In this document: piece after piece, positions 1 to 11,778 of the stretch
How positions within the stretch are numbered: the first letter of the stretch is position 1
Layout: every line of letters begins with the position of its first letter
Assembly: GCA_947652605.1 (NCBI GenBank)
Contig: OX393579.1
Location: forward strand, 4,836,001 to 4,900,000
Length of the DNA: 64,000 bases
From: Elmis aenea
Taxonomy: Eukaryota > Arthropoda > Insecta > Coleoptera > Elmidae
Direction: 5' to 3'
Notes under the pieces: generated by a model
Databases searched by the model: none
Seen by the model: the letters and a program-made list of their open reading frames with translations, nothing else
What the model was told of the DNA's origin: nothing
Program-made: the position numbers and the translations under genes

Positions 1-955
1 ACGCTCAGTAAATTTGAGTGCAGAGTAAAGATAGTCGTGATTACGCTTTTTTCGTTTGTTGTACGAATTTCCGAGACGAACCTAATTGAATTAGGTATGT
101 GAACTCGAGATTTTAAACAGCAAATTTCAAGTCCTCGCGCCACTAGAAGTAACGAAAAAGAATCCCTTCTTTTCAGGGGTTACGCCAAAAATGAAATATG
201 GGTAATGTACCTATACATTTATTTATTATTTTTACAATTTAAGACCCAAACAACAGGTGTAATAAGATTTAAAACCCAATAGAACGGTTTAAAGTTTGTT
301 GTGACAAACATTTTATAATGAATTTCATAGAGGCTATACAAAAATCTATTCGATTTTATATTTAGGCACACAATTTGGTCAATTTCACAAATAATATCAC
401 TGGAATCCCATCTCACTTATCCTATCAGATCAAATATCACCCTTTGGGAAATCATTTTGATAGTAATGTTCATTGAATTATTATCCAAGAAATCAGATTA
501 AGTAAACTCCCCAATGACTTATGATACTACAACATAATAAAAAATTGAAAACTGCTTGAGTAATATTACGATCACGACAATACCGCAGTAACACAGTAGG
601 CTGTGTAGAACGTAACAATACTTCAGAGATGACTTGCAGGAAGGACAGCGCAATCAGGACTAGAAAACACTAACTTAAGGTATCTCCGACAAGAAATTTT
701 TTCTTTCAACAACTTGAACGCCAAGGCCAAATAGGGGTTAAACTTTCATAGCCACCTGCAAGCGAAGGACTCACCAGGGAAGGTTCAAAGGTTGGCAGGT
801 TTCTGAACGGCTTCGTCAGCGAGAAAATTCGCCGCAAAGAACTTACAACCGAAGACCAGCAGATAATTCCACATTGTGTAGAGATTCCAACGCATGTTTT
901 CTAACATTTACACTATTCCTTTTGGGAATGCCAAGCGTAAAATCCGCCTTTATTG
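1..955. other. No gene recognised
   Basis: AT-rich DNA. Stretch 600-900 is less AT-rich and contains no long frame. No family-level similarity, splice-bounded exon or repeat with visible termini was found here. Confidence 0.5.
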
Positions 956-1159
956 TATACGGGATGTCTCTTTAAAGTGTCCCGCAAACTTAAATTGAGA
1001 CTAAACTACAAAAATTGAACTCAAAAGTTATATAAAAGTGGAAAATTTTGGGAATGTTTATGAAAAGGCGTCTAATAGCAAATCTTCACAAGACTTGTAT
1101 CTTTAAATTTTGGTTCTAAATTTAGACCTAAACTTACGGAACACCTTTAGCACACCCTG
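956..1159. mobile_element. Diverged MITE with CACCCTG right end
   Basis: The right end reads GCACACCCTG followed by TA at 1160-1161. The left part (975 onward, GTGTCCCGCAAACTTAAA) is a diverged inverted match to the right part. The outer left terminus is decayed to a CGGGATGT form. It fits a short, old member of the TA-flanked CAGGGTG elements that recur through the window. The left border is approximate. Confidence 0.45.
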
Positions 1160-1161
1160 TA

Positions 1162-2206
1162 TAACTGTAACTAATTAAACTAAAGAGAACACGTCATATT
1201 ACTACTTTATACAAATTCTTTATATACGCAATAAAATAGCTAGAGCATTATCCAACATTCATCAACAAAATTTTATTTGTGTTTTATAGTTGTTTCAGCT
1301 GTTGACCTTGTAAAGAAGTTTGTAACCCAATTCTGACTTTACCAAGTTTTATTTCTGTTTGCGTCACATATTTCGGATTGAGTTTCGTAATTCTTAACTA
1401 ATCAGTTTAGCGTCCTGATAAAAACAAAGCTTCATCACAATCTAGCAACGATATATGTGTTGAGAGAAAGTTACAATATTTTTGCCTGGAATACGCGAGC
1501 AAAACAAAGCTAGACATGTGTGTTATTACATTTCCAAATAAATTATTTTACGACACCATTTTAACAACATAAGTTTCTGGTTTTAAGCTAAAATTATTGA
1601 TAGAGGTAGATTAAATAATTAACCGATCTTTAAGGCGATAATGTGATAAGGAAGATGAACCATTGATCTACGAAAAATTTTACAAGTTTTTTAAAGATAC
1701 ACTGTTAGCGAAATCGGCAAAATTGATGTCCGACACCAATACAAAAAAAAAAATTCGTCCGCAATGTCTCAATTCGTTTTTTTCCGCAGTTATACTGAGT
1801 AGATATTCAGGATTTGTTATTTATTAATCACACTCTGTACGGTTAAATACATACGCAGGATGCAGCATTAGCCAAAAAGTTAATGAAGATACCCTAATAT
1901 TATTATTCGCGTTATTAAAACACAAAGATTTGTTGTATAGTTTTAAAATTTATTACTTAATTACGCCTATAGTGTAAAACATTATTATAATTAAAAATTT
2001 TAGTACTGCCTTCCAATGCAAAAAAAAACATTGTGGCTTCCATGAGACAAAACAAAGTTTATAATGTTTCAAAACAGACAAAATATGTATATGATACAGA
2101 ATTCAATAACAAGAACCCATAAAGAAAAATAAACGTAAGATAATTTTTCTTCGTTCGTCCAGAAAATTAGTTGTTCTCGATCAATTTTTAGGCTGGAAAA
2201 TACATC
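1162..2206. other. No gene recognised
   Basis: AT-rich DNA with homopolymer A runs near 1742 and 2020. No coding segment or bounded repeat is visible. Confidence 0.5.
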
Positions 2207-2306
2207 TTTACTGGTCTAGGCCAGAAAGTAACTGGTTGTCATGGTAACGAGTTGTCTTTAACGACCTAAGCCGGAAAGTAGCTGGTTGTCATGGTGATGA
2301 GTGGTT
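2207..2306 (+). repeat. 50-bp tandem duplication
   Basis: Two adjacent 50-bp units (2207-2256 and 2257-2306) align base for base apart from scattered substitutions. Both carry GAAAGTARCTGGTTGTCATG. A third, inverted and weaker match to the CCGGAAAGT core lies near 2525-2545. The duplication doubles an X-box-like motif. Confidence 0.75.
2235..2248. promoter_or_regulatory. X-box (RFX-type) motif, duplicated
   Basis: GTTGTC-AT-GGTAAC fits the palindromic X-box bound by RFX factors, which control ciliary genes in animals. The second tandem unit has a decayed right half (2285-2298, GTTGTC-AT-GGTGAT). The motif is about 135 bases upstream of an ATG at 2382, a typical distance for ciliary promoters. 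Function is inferred from the motif alone. Confidence 0.4.
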
Positions 2307-2381
2307 TTGTTGTTTAGCGCTGTCAAACAAGCGTTGTTTTACCCCCAAGCAACGTGTAGTTTGTTAAGTTATTGTTTAATT

Positions 2382-2546
2382 ATGAATGGTGACGATAGTG
2401 ATTTTGGTGTCAGTGGTGGGGGCCGAAAAGATATTGTACGTAACATTCCCGTAAAGTGTCTTTACTGGACTCGTATGCTTTCAGGACTAGCTTACGGCTC
2501 GTCCCAAAACTGCCCACTCGTAAAGTACCACTTTCCGGTCTTGTAA
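2382..2546 (+). CDS. Possible short first exon, unrecognised product
   Basis: A frame opens at ATG 2382 with a hydrophilic Asp/Ser/Gly-rich start (MNGDDSDFGVSGGG) and runs to a stop at 2544-2546. A GTACGT at 2436 could be a splice donor, which would leave an exon of about 18 codons. No protein family is recognised. The only support is its place downstream of a duplicated X-box and its local base composition, richer in G than the flanks. It could equally be chance open sequence inside a repeat. Confidence 0.15.
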   Translation: MNGDDSDFGVSGGGRKDIVRNIPVKCLYWTRMLSGLAYGSSQNCPLVKYHFPVL

Positions 2547-3830
2547 CGTAAATAACTATTTTTTCATGTTTTTGTACAACTTCCAAACCAAGAGAAATAC
2601 GGCAATTCTTATTTTATATTTTAATTCTGAACCAAATTTCACAACTTTGTCTCACTTTAACCGACAGTAAGTCTTAAGAGCAGCAACATCTCTAAATTGA
2701 GCCTTAAATTTGGGACAAACTGTATAAGTTTTGATGAAGGACATATTATATCGACATAAAATATTCTCATTATATTGCTAAATAGAACATTTCGTTAAAG
2801 TTTGGCCATACATATCATTAACATCCTATACGTAAAATAATCTGATAAACCATGTTTGCAAAGTCAATTTTAACACATTTCCGCCTAATATACTCCGGAT
2901 CATATAAGCCAATTCATAATTTTAAGCAATTATGGTCCTACACACATGCCAAAATTTTTCCAATTAAATTTATATTTAACGCAAATTTGTAATATTTGCA
3001 TCACCTCCTTGACAAGTTCAATTAATTTTCTTTTACAACGACAACGCCCTCTGAATTTAACTCGACGTTAGGTTTAGCGCGGTTGTATAAAAAAAAATTA
3101 AATTACTTTATTGCTTTATGAATTTCAATGTAATAAAACAGTCAGTGATGAAAATTATACATGCAGCATGCTGCGCCAAATTTTAATCTTCTTCATAAAT
3201 CAATGAAATTTATACACCAAAAGCGTATGCTATATATAACCAGAAAAGCCAATTTGATAAATGTAGCCGAACAAATTCTGTAGTTTATCGAATTAGTCCG
3301 ATACTTTATTCGGTAAGACGCACTTGGGCGTTTTGTTTTAGCGTTATCATGATCAACAAACATTTCACGCGAAATATGCAAATCTGTGTCCACGAAGTGC
3401 GATATAAAACCCCATTACGTTCCGGCAATATTAGTTTTGTTTCTTTTACCTTCAATATAGGAAGAAAAATAGCTTTGCCTTAGTTGGAACAGAAACTTTA
3501 ATACAAACCGAGAGAGACAGAGATATGTATGCGATACAACGTGATATATGAAAATTTTGACGTTTCAACAAATTACATTCCAACCCTTTTAAAACCAGAC
3601 ACGGCGCGTTTTTTCCAGATAACTTTATTACAAAAAGATCCTCCATTAGGGATGTTTCATAATGCAACAGCTGTTTAACTTGGAAATTCATTCTAATATT
3701 TCCGGAAAGTTTTATCTTCATTACTGAAAGTTGCATGGGAACTTTCAGGCGAACGCAAACTTGATTTTGTTTCAGCTAAACCAAAGCCTATGCAATTTCT
3801 TTTTATGGACTTAAGACTAGTAAGACGCGA
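2547..3830. other. No gene recognised
   Basis: AT-rich. A decayed element end (GGGACAAACTGTATAAG near 2715-2730) resembles the terminus seen at 956-1159. Nothing else is supported. Confidence 0.45.
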
Positions 3831-4180
3831 TCGCTTGCAGACTAGTTGATATTTTATTTTTACGGTAACGTTAGTTTAACGCTTTTCGATTTCGGTTATG
3901 CCTCGTTTGGCTTTCAGTCGATTATTTCACGTGCTTATCTGGCGACGTCGGTCGGCGTTATTTCAAAGAACTCCGGAAAATCTCGCGAAGAAAAAAAAAC
4001 AATCGTTTTTGGAAAAGCGGCGCTGATAAGAGGGCTGAGCAGATGAAAAATCTCTTGTAGCCGAGGAGTGTGGTAGTTTTTCAAGTGAAAAATGCGAAAA
4101 GAAGAGTAATTGCTTGCGATCCTGCGACCGAGTTGGCTATAAGACGGTCTCGGAGAGAAAGCGAAAAGTAAATGACAAAA
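3831..4180. other. CpG-richer stretch of unknown role
   Basis: Compared with its flanks this stretch has many CpG dinucleotides and fewer A/T runs. A 66-codon frame (3846-4046, +) begins at a non-ATG codon and has no recognisable domain. It could be a 5' UTR exon or promoter, or a decayed repeat. Confidence 0.25.
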
Positions 4181-4188
4181 TTGCCGTA

Positions 4189-4967
4189 CAGGGTGTCTAC
4201 CCAGTGGTTATACTTTTAGGTTTTCTTGATGGGTTTCGTTTCTAATTTTTTTCTCCACCCTTTTAAACTTCAATTGTTCTTAAAAACCTCATTTCCATAC
4301 TTCTGATACGACTTTGTTGCTTTTGGTCGTGGGTCCATAATTCGCAACCATATCTTAGGATGGGGTTAAACACTTTGCGATATTTCTCTGCCTTCGTTCC
4401 TTTGGGTGTCTCTCTTTTTTCAAGGAGATGTTTCTTTATCACCATAAATAGTGTAGCTGTTGAGCCTATTCTTTCGTTTATTTCCTATCTATCTTTCCGT
4501 TACAGTGTAGGGACACTCCTAGGTATTAATAGCTTTTTAATTTTTTAGTTATATCCCTCCCAGACTTAGATTATGTCTTATCTCCTCCGCGCTTATGGCC
4601 ATGGTTTTGGTTTTGCCTTAGCTTATTTTTTTATGGTTTGCTTAGTTCTCTGTGTATGCTTCCATACTGAGCAATAGATTATCTTCGGATTTTCCTAGGA
4701 TCGCCATATCGTCGGTGTAAATCAATTCAATTAACACTATTCTGTCCAGTTTCCAGAATCCGAGCCTAAAGGGTGTTATGTGCTGTCTGCATTTTTTTAT
4801 TACACCATCCATTAGTACCGAGAAAAACGATAGACTGAGCACGCACCCCTATCTTACTCCTTTTGTTGTTTTGAAATCCGCCGAGGAGTCGTTGTTAATA
4901 ATCACCTTTTATCTATATTTATGAGCGAGTAAGCTATGAAGGAAATACGCGCTAGGTGGACACCCTG
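4189..4967. mobile_element. TA-flanked CAGGGTG element containing LINE DNA
   Basis: The left terminus CAGGGTGTCTACCC (4189) and right terminus GGTGGACACCCTG (ending 4967) are inverted repeats, each flanked by TA. Most of the interior is an antisense LINE reverse-transcriptase fragment. Either the LINE inserted into a MITE, or the two ends belong to one composite. Tc1/mariner type is inferred from the TA flanks. Confidence 0.55.
4263..4910 (-). pseudogene. LINE reverse transcriptase fragment (RTE-like)
   Basis: Read on the minus strand, this is the palm and C-terminal part of a non-LTR retrotransposon polymerase. From high to low coordinates are a GVR-stop-GCVLS block (the family has GVRQGCVLSP), then a segment with MDGVIKK, then YTDDM in place of the usual catalytic YADD. 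A YLGV block follows, then the downstream segment LLEKRETPKGTKAEKYRKV leading to the YGCELW motif. Several stops and a frameshift break it, so it is dead. The same downstream segment occurs at 7866-8036 on the plus strand, so the copies belong to one family. Assignment to the RTE-like group rests on the motif pattern only. Confidence 0.8.
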
Positions 4968-4969
4968 TA

Positions 4970-6400
4970 TCAAGAACTGGTGGACGGAGAGAGTGACATG
5001 CTTAGACACGAGTAGATGGATAAAGTGAATCGCGTTGAAAGAACATTCAAAGTCTGAAAAACAAAAATACGAGTGTGCCTTTGCTTACAAAGATAGATAG
5101 AGCACAAATAAAACTCCACGATAAGGTAGTGCCCCTCAAAAAAAAAAGGTTGATTGAATTGAAATGTGCAAATCGTATTTTTAACTTCGATTTTTATTTC
5201 GATAGCATTCGACTATACATCAGTCCACGCTTCGCTACTTAAATACTATTTAAAGAAATAAACATTACTTAAACAGTTTAATGGGTACCCAATCTTAACA
5301 ATGTTTAGAGTGAAAATTATGCGTACAAAGGCTTCCTGTTAATAACTTTTGCCAAATACATTTAAAATTATACAATGCACATTAAAAAATCAAGTTCACC
5401 ACATGATAGCTTATATTCAGTAACATTCCATTGTTCCTAAAAGATTCCAAAAAGCAAAAGAGATGTAAAAGAAAATAAAATCATAGTTTTTTACAAGTTA
5501 TCTTAGAACGCTGTGATTAATGTGAAATTTGAAAACAAATTTGATATCACCTTAAAATGTTGCTCATATTTACTACGTTAATTGACTGTATAGCGTTATA
5601 TTTTCGCCAAATTTTGCATTAAAAATTGTTTACAGTTGCATGAAAAAGAACCCAACAGCGCCTGCCTCCTGTTCATTGCCCTTATTATGACTTTATTCGC
5701 CTCTCTAAAGTTATCTTAGTCCAAATTCTTTGTAAAAAGTTATTATTTTGATCATATATAAATGTTAACTGGATATTCATGTTCATAGCCGTATCAAAAC
5801 GCTGTAGAAGGAAATATGTGTAGTGCTAGTTTTAAAAGCAATTTTATATAAGTGTCTGCCGGCGAATTCTATCTTGAGTAGGATAAAAATCCAATTTAAT
5901 GGCAAGTGGTAGTCAGAAACACAGATTGTGTAGTTAAACGGTGGTTAAGGACGCAGTTTTAACGGTTATAGGATTACTTTACCCTAAACGGATAGATCAT
6001 AAAGATGTAGTTTTACTAAACCCCGCGATTTTACAAAGGACTTTAAATAAAGGTGTCAGATATTTGACGCAACATTTAAAATCGGAGTCTAAAGTAAACT
6101 TACACAACTATAAAGTTTATTAATTTTAATTTGATTAATAAAAATTATGTTTTTAACTATGCCACAACTTAATATCTTTAATTTATCTACATTAGTCAGT
6201 TATAATCAATCCTCTTTCACCCTATGGTGTAAAAAATTAGTATTTTTCATTCGCTTATCCTTTATCATAGCCTGGTCATTATGCCCGTTACCGTCCTAAA
6301 TTTACTCTTAAGTTTTTTTTTTGTATTTTTAGCTTTTCCCCATCTTTGTTCAATTTCTATTTTCCCCCTTCAGTTGTTAATTTATTAAATCCCACTTTGA
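4970..6400. other. No recognised gene; one unexplained open frame
   Basis: Mostly AT-rich. A 60-codon frame at 5941-6123 (+) starts at GTG rather than ATG and encodes a Leu/Lys-rich peptide with no recognised domain. It ends just upstream of an AT-rich run with possible AATAAA-like sequences. It may be chance. Confidence 0.4.
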
Positions 6401-6401
6401 C

Positions 6402-6790
6402 ATGTTTTACCGCTCCTGTGGGATTGTGCAAGGAAAATCCAAAAAAGATAGAATCAGAAATGAAACATATAGAGAACAATTAAGGATCAAATCAGTTGAA
6501 ACCAAAATACAAGAAAGACAACTGGGATGGTTGGGTCACATTTATAGGATGAAAGAAGAAAGGTTAACCAGAAAAGCCTATGAAGCAAGATCACAGGGAA
6601 AAAACAAAAGAGGTAAGCGGAGAAAAACCTGGCAAGACGAAGTTAAAAAAGCAGCAGCGGATAGAAACATCAAATGGAAAGACATAAAAAATCTAGCACA
6701 AGACAGAAACACATGGTAAAAAGTCAGCACAACACAACTTAACAGTCCTACACCTAACAATAGAAGGACTCATAACCAATAATAACTTTT
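6402..6790 (+). pseudogene. LINE ORF2 C-terminal tail (RTE-like)
   Basis: A 105-codon frame encodes the extreme C-terminus of an RTE-like LINE polymerase. KKDRIRN is followed by RQLGWLGHIYRMKEERL, then a basic stretch GKNKRGKRRKTWQDEV and a final DRNTW. The family pattern is RxxWxGHIxRM ... RGRPRxxWxDEV ... DRxxW. A stop at 6717-6719 falls right after that Trp. In-frame residues beyond it (SPTP, then NRR) resemble the related tail at 11779-12053, so the stop looks premature. The first residues before KSKKDRIRN do not match the family, and the upstream polymerase is missing, as in 5'-truncated insertions. Confidence 0.85.
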
Positions 6791-7865
6791 AATATGACCT
6801 TTCAACACTTTTCTACGTAAACAATTTTTTTTATCAATGTCGTTATAAATTTTGTAATTAATGTGATAAAATCGCATTTCCTCATGTAAGCATAATCCCG
6901 CTGACAAAAATTTAAGTGCAAATTAAATTTTCCCTGTGAAATCTACCAAAGTTTAAGGAAGTTTAATTGGAATGAACCGAAAATTTATGTCGTCATTCTC
7001 ATCAGGGTGTTGTTTTGGTGGCGAGCAAGTTTTAAAACACGAACTACGTCGCGGCGAAATTTAAACCGAAAAGAAAACTGGAAGGGCGACAAATTCACAC
7101 AGAAATTGTTATAGATATTATGCGGTCTGAAGTATACTGCGAAACCGTTGCAACAAATAACAGATCAAACAGAATGTGAAAAATTTACTGTATAAAACAA
7201 TTTATGCTCCGGGTGTTTTATAAATTCCCATTTTACGGCATCGGCTCTTGCAAGAATATTGTCAAAGTGGAATACGATAACAAGTTTATTTTTACTCGCT
7301 GCGATGTTTAAAACTTAGTAAAAGCTATAATGGATGGATCAGATTTCTGTTGCGGTATATTTAGCTTGAAATATTTTTTTATGCGTAAGAAAAATCAATA
7401 ACCTTGCACAAGCCGAGTGTGCGATACATCTAAATCGAACTTCAATTTATATTTTCATATTCAGGAGTAAGGTTAAAGAGCAAGCAAGCTAAATATAGAA
7501 AGGGGTAGGAGTCACAAAAACAAAGCTCACATACGTCAGAAGAAACAAAAGCCTCACACATAACAGTAGAGAGGTGTAACAAAAACGAAAAGGTAAAGGC
7601 AGTGTGAAAACAACAGTAATTGCAAATTTCGAAGAAAAATGACGAATTTTCAACCGTTTCGGCAACTTTATATACGTCATCTTCAGGCAACTATTGTTCT
7701 AAGACCAATGCGTTGTTTAATAAAAATTGTACACGTAGGAATAAACATTTTAAATCGACCTCAATATAATTTAGTTTATTAAAATATAGGGGGTAGACAA
7801 ATATACGCCACGGAACGAAACAACAAGATTACAAAGATGTCAAAGATACTGTATAAAATAACACA
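6791..7865. other. No gene recognised
   Basis: No splice-bounded coding segment is visible. The 82- and 63-codon minus-strand frames overlapping 7442-7690 are Phe/Cys-rich, typical of chance frames in AT-rich DNA. Confidence 0.5.
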
Positions 7866-8036
7866 ATGGCGAAAAATTACCAGTTGCTTGAAAAAAGAGT
7901 GATACCCAAAGAAACGAAGGTAGAGATTTATCGCAAAGTGTTCAACTCCATCATAACATGGTTGAGAATCGTGGACTACGACCAAAATACAACAAAGTCG
8001 TATCAGACGCATGGAAATTGCAAGTTTCTGTGTTGT
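7866..8036 (+). pseudogene. LINE polymerase fragment (RTE-like)
   Basis: The translation contains LLEKRVIPKETKVEIYRKVF, nearly the same as the minus-strand LINE at 4263-4910. After about 8000 the nucleotide match continues (the TGGACT-ACGACCAAAA region) but in another frame, so a frameshift has occurred. It is a short fragment lacking catalytic motifs. Confidence 0.75.
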
Positions 8037-8424
8037 GAAATATACAAAGAAATTAACAGATCTACAGTACTTATTAAACACAAAACATTATCAACAAAAA
8101 GATCTGATTTCTACATAAAAGGCATAGTATGCTGTTTTATACTAAACTATTCAAGTGTTTGCTTTTTGAATTTTTTTACATTTAATGTTATTAATTAATT
8201 TCAAAAAAGCTTATACAAAAATCACTTATCATTAGTGTTAACACAACACAGAACATTTAGCAGACTTTGATGAAGTACAAATATTAATTAAGAAAAAAAA
8301 GATTTGTTTAAACAAAAAATTCTTTCGTTATTTGAGAGAAAGGTCACTTCTTTGACATAAGACGTAATGAAAACATTTCTTTTAACTAAATCAATATAAT
8401 TTTAGATAAACGTAAACGATGTTC
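8037..8424. other. No gene recognised
   Basis: AT-rich spacer with A-rich runs. No repeat boundary is visible. Confidence 0.5.
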
Positions 8425-8438
8425 GTTGCCATGGCAGC
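8425..8438. promoter_or_regulatory. X-box-like motif
   Basis: GTTGCC-AT-GGCAGC differs at one base from the symmetric RFX X-box. It stands in AT-rich surroundings with no ATG close downstream on the plus strand. It is a motif match only. Confidence 0.3.
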
Positions 8439-8687
8439 TACGTGCGTAAAGATATAGACAAAAAAATACCTTAAACAAAAAATAAGTTTTTTAGATAGGC
8501 TTGTTGATATTTTATACTAAAAATTTACAGGCAAACTTGTTTAATTTTGGGCATACGTGCTATAAATAAAGATGACCTTAAACAATCCAGAGTTGTACAC
8601 TAATGTAATTATTAAAATTACTTGGTATTTAAAAAATGCTGGAAATTTCAACTTACACCTTATACATGAAGTGAAGTAATTTTTTAC

Positions 8688-8888
8688 AGTGACTGTGATA
8701 CCGCACAGCATAAAATCTCGTACGCCCTGTCGTTTTGGCAAAGTGGTTCCTCCCGAAAGTGAAAATCTGTTAGGGTTATGTCAGATCTAAGAAACGAATG
8801 GAGTAGCACCTCAAATTTCTTAAAAGGTTTGACGCCCGGGGCGTTGTCCTCCAGTAACAACACATATTTCTTTTCTAGTTGAGAACGT
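8688..8888 (-). CDS. Candidate internal exon, unrecognised protein
   Basis: The minus strand has CTACAG before 8888 (acceptor-like) and CT|GTAAAA after 8688 (donor-like), enclosing 201 bases that are open throughout in one frame with matching phases at both ends. The peptide mixes charged and hydrophobic residues (KKYVLLLEDNAPG, FKKFEVLL, DFHFREEPL) and codon choice is less AT-biased than the flanks. Both suggest real coding. I do not recognise the family. No partner exon was identified, and a transposon ORF fragment is an alternative. Confidence 0.3.
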
Positions 8889-8944
8889 CTGTAGTTTATG
8901 GCGCACCCCAATTTGTTCCCCGATGATTATGACTTTATTTCTGA

Positions 8945-9862
8945 GCCCTGCCGATTCGCGATACTCATTTAGTAAGGCGCTGCAGGTAATTATTTTTCGG
9001 ATAGGAATTTTTTAATTAAAATATCGACCGTTCATCTTCTAAATTAGCGTTAGCTTGGTTCATTTACTGAATAGGTGGGTATTTACAGAGAAAATGCACT
9101 TTTATTTCGCATTTCTTTACGAGCTCCTTCAAAGTTTTTACTTTGAAAAAGCTTTCTAGTAGGAAATTTGTGCAGAAAAACTAATTATTTTGATTTAAGT
9201 TTACCAAACGAGCACCACGACTACGACATGTTTTAATCATTAAGTATTACTACATAATTAACAACTTTTAAAAACGCATCTTTGTTATTATACTTGCATA
9301 AATATGTTACAACATTACAAGACCATGCAGAATATTTCGTTGTTACTGAATAAAAATCTACAGGTGGTTGGGAAAGTGCCAAAACTGCTCATAGCCGATA
9401 AAAGATTACATCGAATTCAGTAAATTTTAAACTACAAATTACCTCGAGTATATATCACACATGTAGAGCGCTTTTCCTTATTGGAAAGTTATTAATTTTG
9501 GTTGAAAAGAGAATATAAGAATTTGTTTTGTCAAAAGTATGGATATTTACAATTGTAAAACATTTTAGCGTTACTAAATTAACACATATTGGGTATGCAC
9601 ACCTTTCCGGCGTTTTCCAAAAGAAAATTATATATTCCCTTTGATTTAGAGTTTGTAATTAATAATTAAACACCTATTTATGTATATAAAATAAAGATAC
9701 TCCGAAGAGCAATTTAGCTGATTACCAATTTCTGATCAATCGTCCTTAGCTTGTACGCCCATCAAGTTTATGAGCCAAATTTAATTCTGAATGCATACAA
9801 ATATGATCCGCAACTCCTTGTTGCTGATTTATAATGACTGTTTTACGTCTAAGTATAGGCCG
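8945..9862. other. No gene recognised
   Basis: AT-rich, without repeats having visible termini. Confidence 0.5.
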
Positions 9863-10034
9863 CGTCAAGTATAATGGCGAGCGGTGGGGGTGCGCATCAA
9901 ACACAATTGGAATTGTACACTACACCTACTTACTTAGTTGTATTGGCATACCCGCCAATGGTTATAAGTTCCGAAGGCCATAGTGTAGCGTCTGCTACGC
10001 AAAAACACCCCCACCGCTCGCCATTTGACTTGAC
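9863..10034. mobile_element. 172-bp MITE with GC-rich inverted ends
   Basis: The ends CGTCAAGTATAATGGCGAGC and its inverted partner (GCTCGCCATTTGACTTGACG) continue inward as CGGTGGGGGTG / CACCCCCACCG. That gives about 31 bp of terminal inverted repeat with one variable triplet. The centre holds a smaller GTAGC/GCTAC stem. The superfamily is unknown, and no clear target duplication is seen. Confidence 0.75.
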
Positions 10035-11778
10035 GAGGACTATATATGCTTCTTTGAATTTTTTTAAATCTTCAACGGTCTCATATGAAGATAACAGGTT
10101 TCACGCAACGATTTGTTTGAAACATTCTGCACAATATTGTGTCTAAACTTTGTGCTAATTAATTTTAACAATTGCATCGCATAAGTCAGTGTAATACTGG
10201 TTTTAGCGCAATACGGCCCGTGCTTCAGAATCGGCCAGGAGTGTTTATGTAAAGTTGGTAAGGGTTTCGGGCACATAATCCTCCTACAACATATAACCCT
10301 GGGATCGTAAATCGTGACCATTTCAATTTATTGACAATAATCACTTGTTGCTCATTAGCATCTACAATACTGGCTAAAACGGATTAGTAAAATATTTCAC
10401 GCTTGAATAAAGCATACACTTAGTTAATTGGCAGAATAAATTGCACGTTTTTGTTAGCGTACGATGTTACAGGAATTTTTTTTTGAGTTGCTAACATATT
10501 GAAAGGTACAACTCTAGGGGGGAAAATGAATCAACTTTCCAATTCCAGAACAAATTCTTTTGGAACCGCCACTTATAAAAATGTCATAGTGGTTACTGGC
10601 TAATTAAAAATAATACACAGGGCGTTTCTTATTCTCGGTTCATTTTTCTAAATTTTTAAAACGAAAATGTCAATTTTTTAATGGAAAGCGGTATATTCTT
10701 CTACATGTTCTTATTATCGTAATCATAATGTCCATTAGAAAATACAATTAAGATTTCCTTAGCTGTTTTTCACATGGCCCCATAAACAACAAATGTTTGT
10801 GATCTATTATCTGATAAAAAAATTTAGTAGCTAATGCTCTTTTTTTTAAATAATCAGTTAAAAAATGCATCCCAAAAATAAAAGAAGAAGTTTAATTGAT
10901 CATTTAGGTCAATTTTTTAAATGTTTTTAATCGTCAGGGCGACTATCTGGTCCCTTATTGAAGAGAATTTACGCTTTTGTTTGGAAAGGCCCAAACTTCT
11001 TTCCTAAGAACGATGCAATTTAGTTATTTTGAAATTATTATGCTTAGCAGTGAACCTGACCCCTGCCAATAATACTTTTGTCTGGATTTATTTTTAACTT
11101 TGGACATTATCACAAATTATTCCACCCATTAAAAATTTACGCAGTTAGATAAATATCTCCATTACATTTTTTGTGTATTAATAAAATAATTGAGTAAACG
11201 TAAGATTCTTTTGCGCGCTGTATAGACCGTCGAACCATCTTCCCATAATTCTTGCTTTCGATCATTTTACAATTTTGTTGTTTTAGCTAGTTCTAGGCGA
11301 TAACGGTTCGGTTATTATCAGGATTTACGGCAAAGTGCTTGTCTGCGGCGAATAATTGCCCGGCACTTCTTTAATTGCCCCTAATATCTCTTTAATGCCT
11401 TTCGTTTGTCTGGAGAGACAAAAAAATTGTAGTAGCGGGCTCAAAAAAACACGTAACAAGAATCCGGAGAACACTACAAAAATATTTTCTCGTTTACTCT
11501 ATTTACTTCGCCACTTAAGCAACTGAAAGTGTGGGATGTAAAAGGAATTAAGAGGAAAAATAATATAAATGTGGATATACAACTATAATAACGACACGCC
11601 AACGTCACGTTTCTTTATTAGGTTTACGTTGAGTGAATCATATTTTTATATTAGGAGCCGCTATTAATGTGATATATTTAGGTTTTTATTACATTTATTT
11701 ATAGGAAGTGCTAATAATACGAGGGAAGTACAAAAAGTTTTCGAATTTTTATATTTTCGTTGGTAATACAAGTAAAAC
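10035..11778. other. No gene recognised
   Basis: An isolated diverged element end (ACACAGGGCGTTTC near 10615) is present. The 85-codon minus-strand frame at 10064-10321 has no recognised domain. Around 11200-11400 the DNA is less AT-rich but has no coding signal. Confidence 0.45.

Noticed and set aside
4360..4548. 62-codon plus-strand frame
   Set aside because: Antisense of the LINE polymerase fragment, which has clear motifs on the minus strand.
9874..10146. 90-codon frame starting MASGGGAHQ
   Set aside because: It begins inside the terminal inverted repeat of the 172-bp MITE and runs out of it; this is transposon end sequence.
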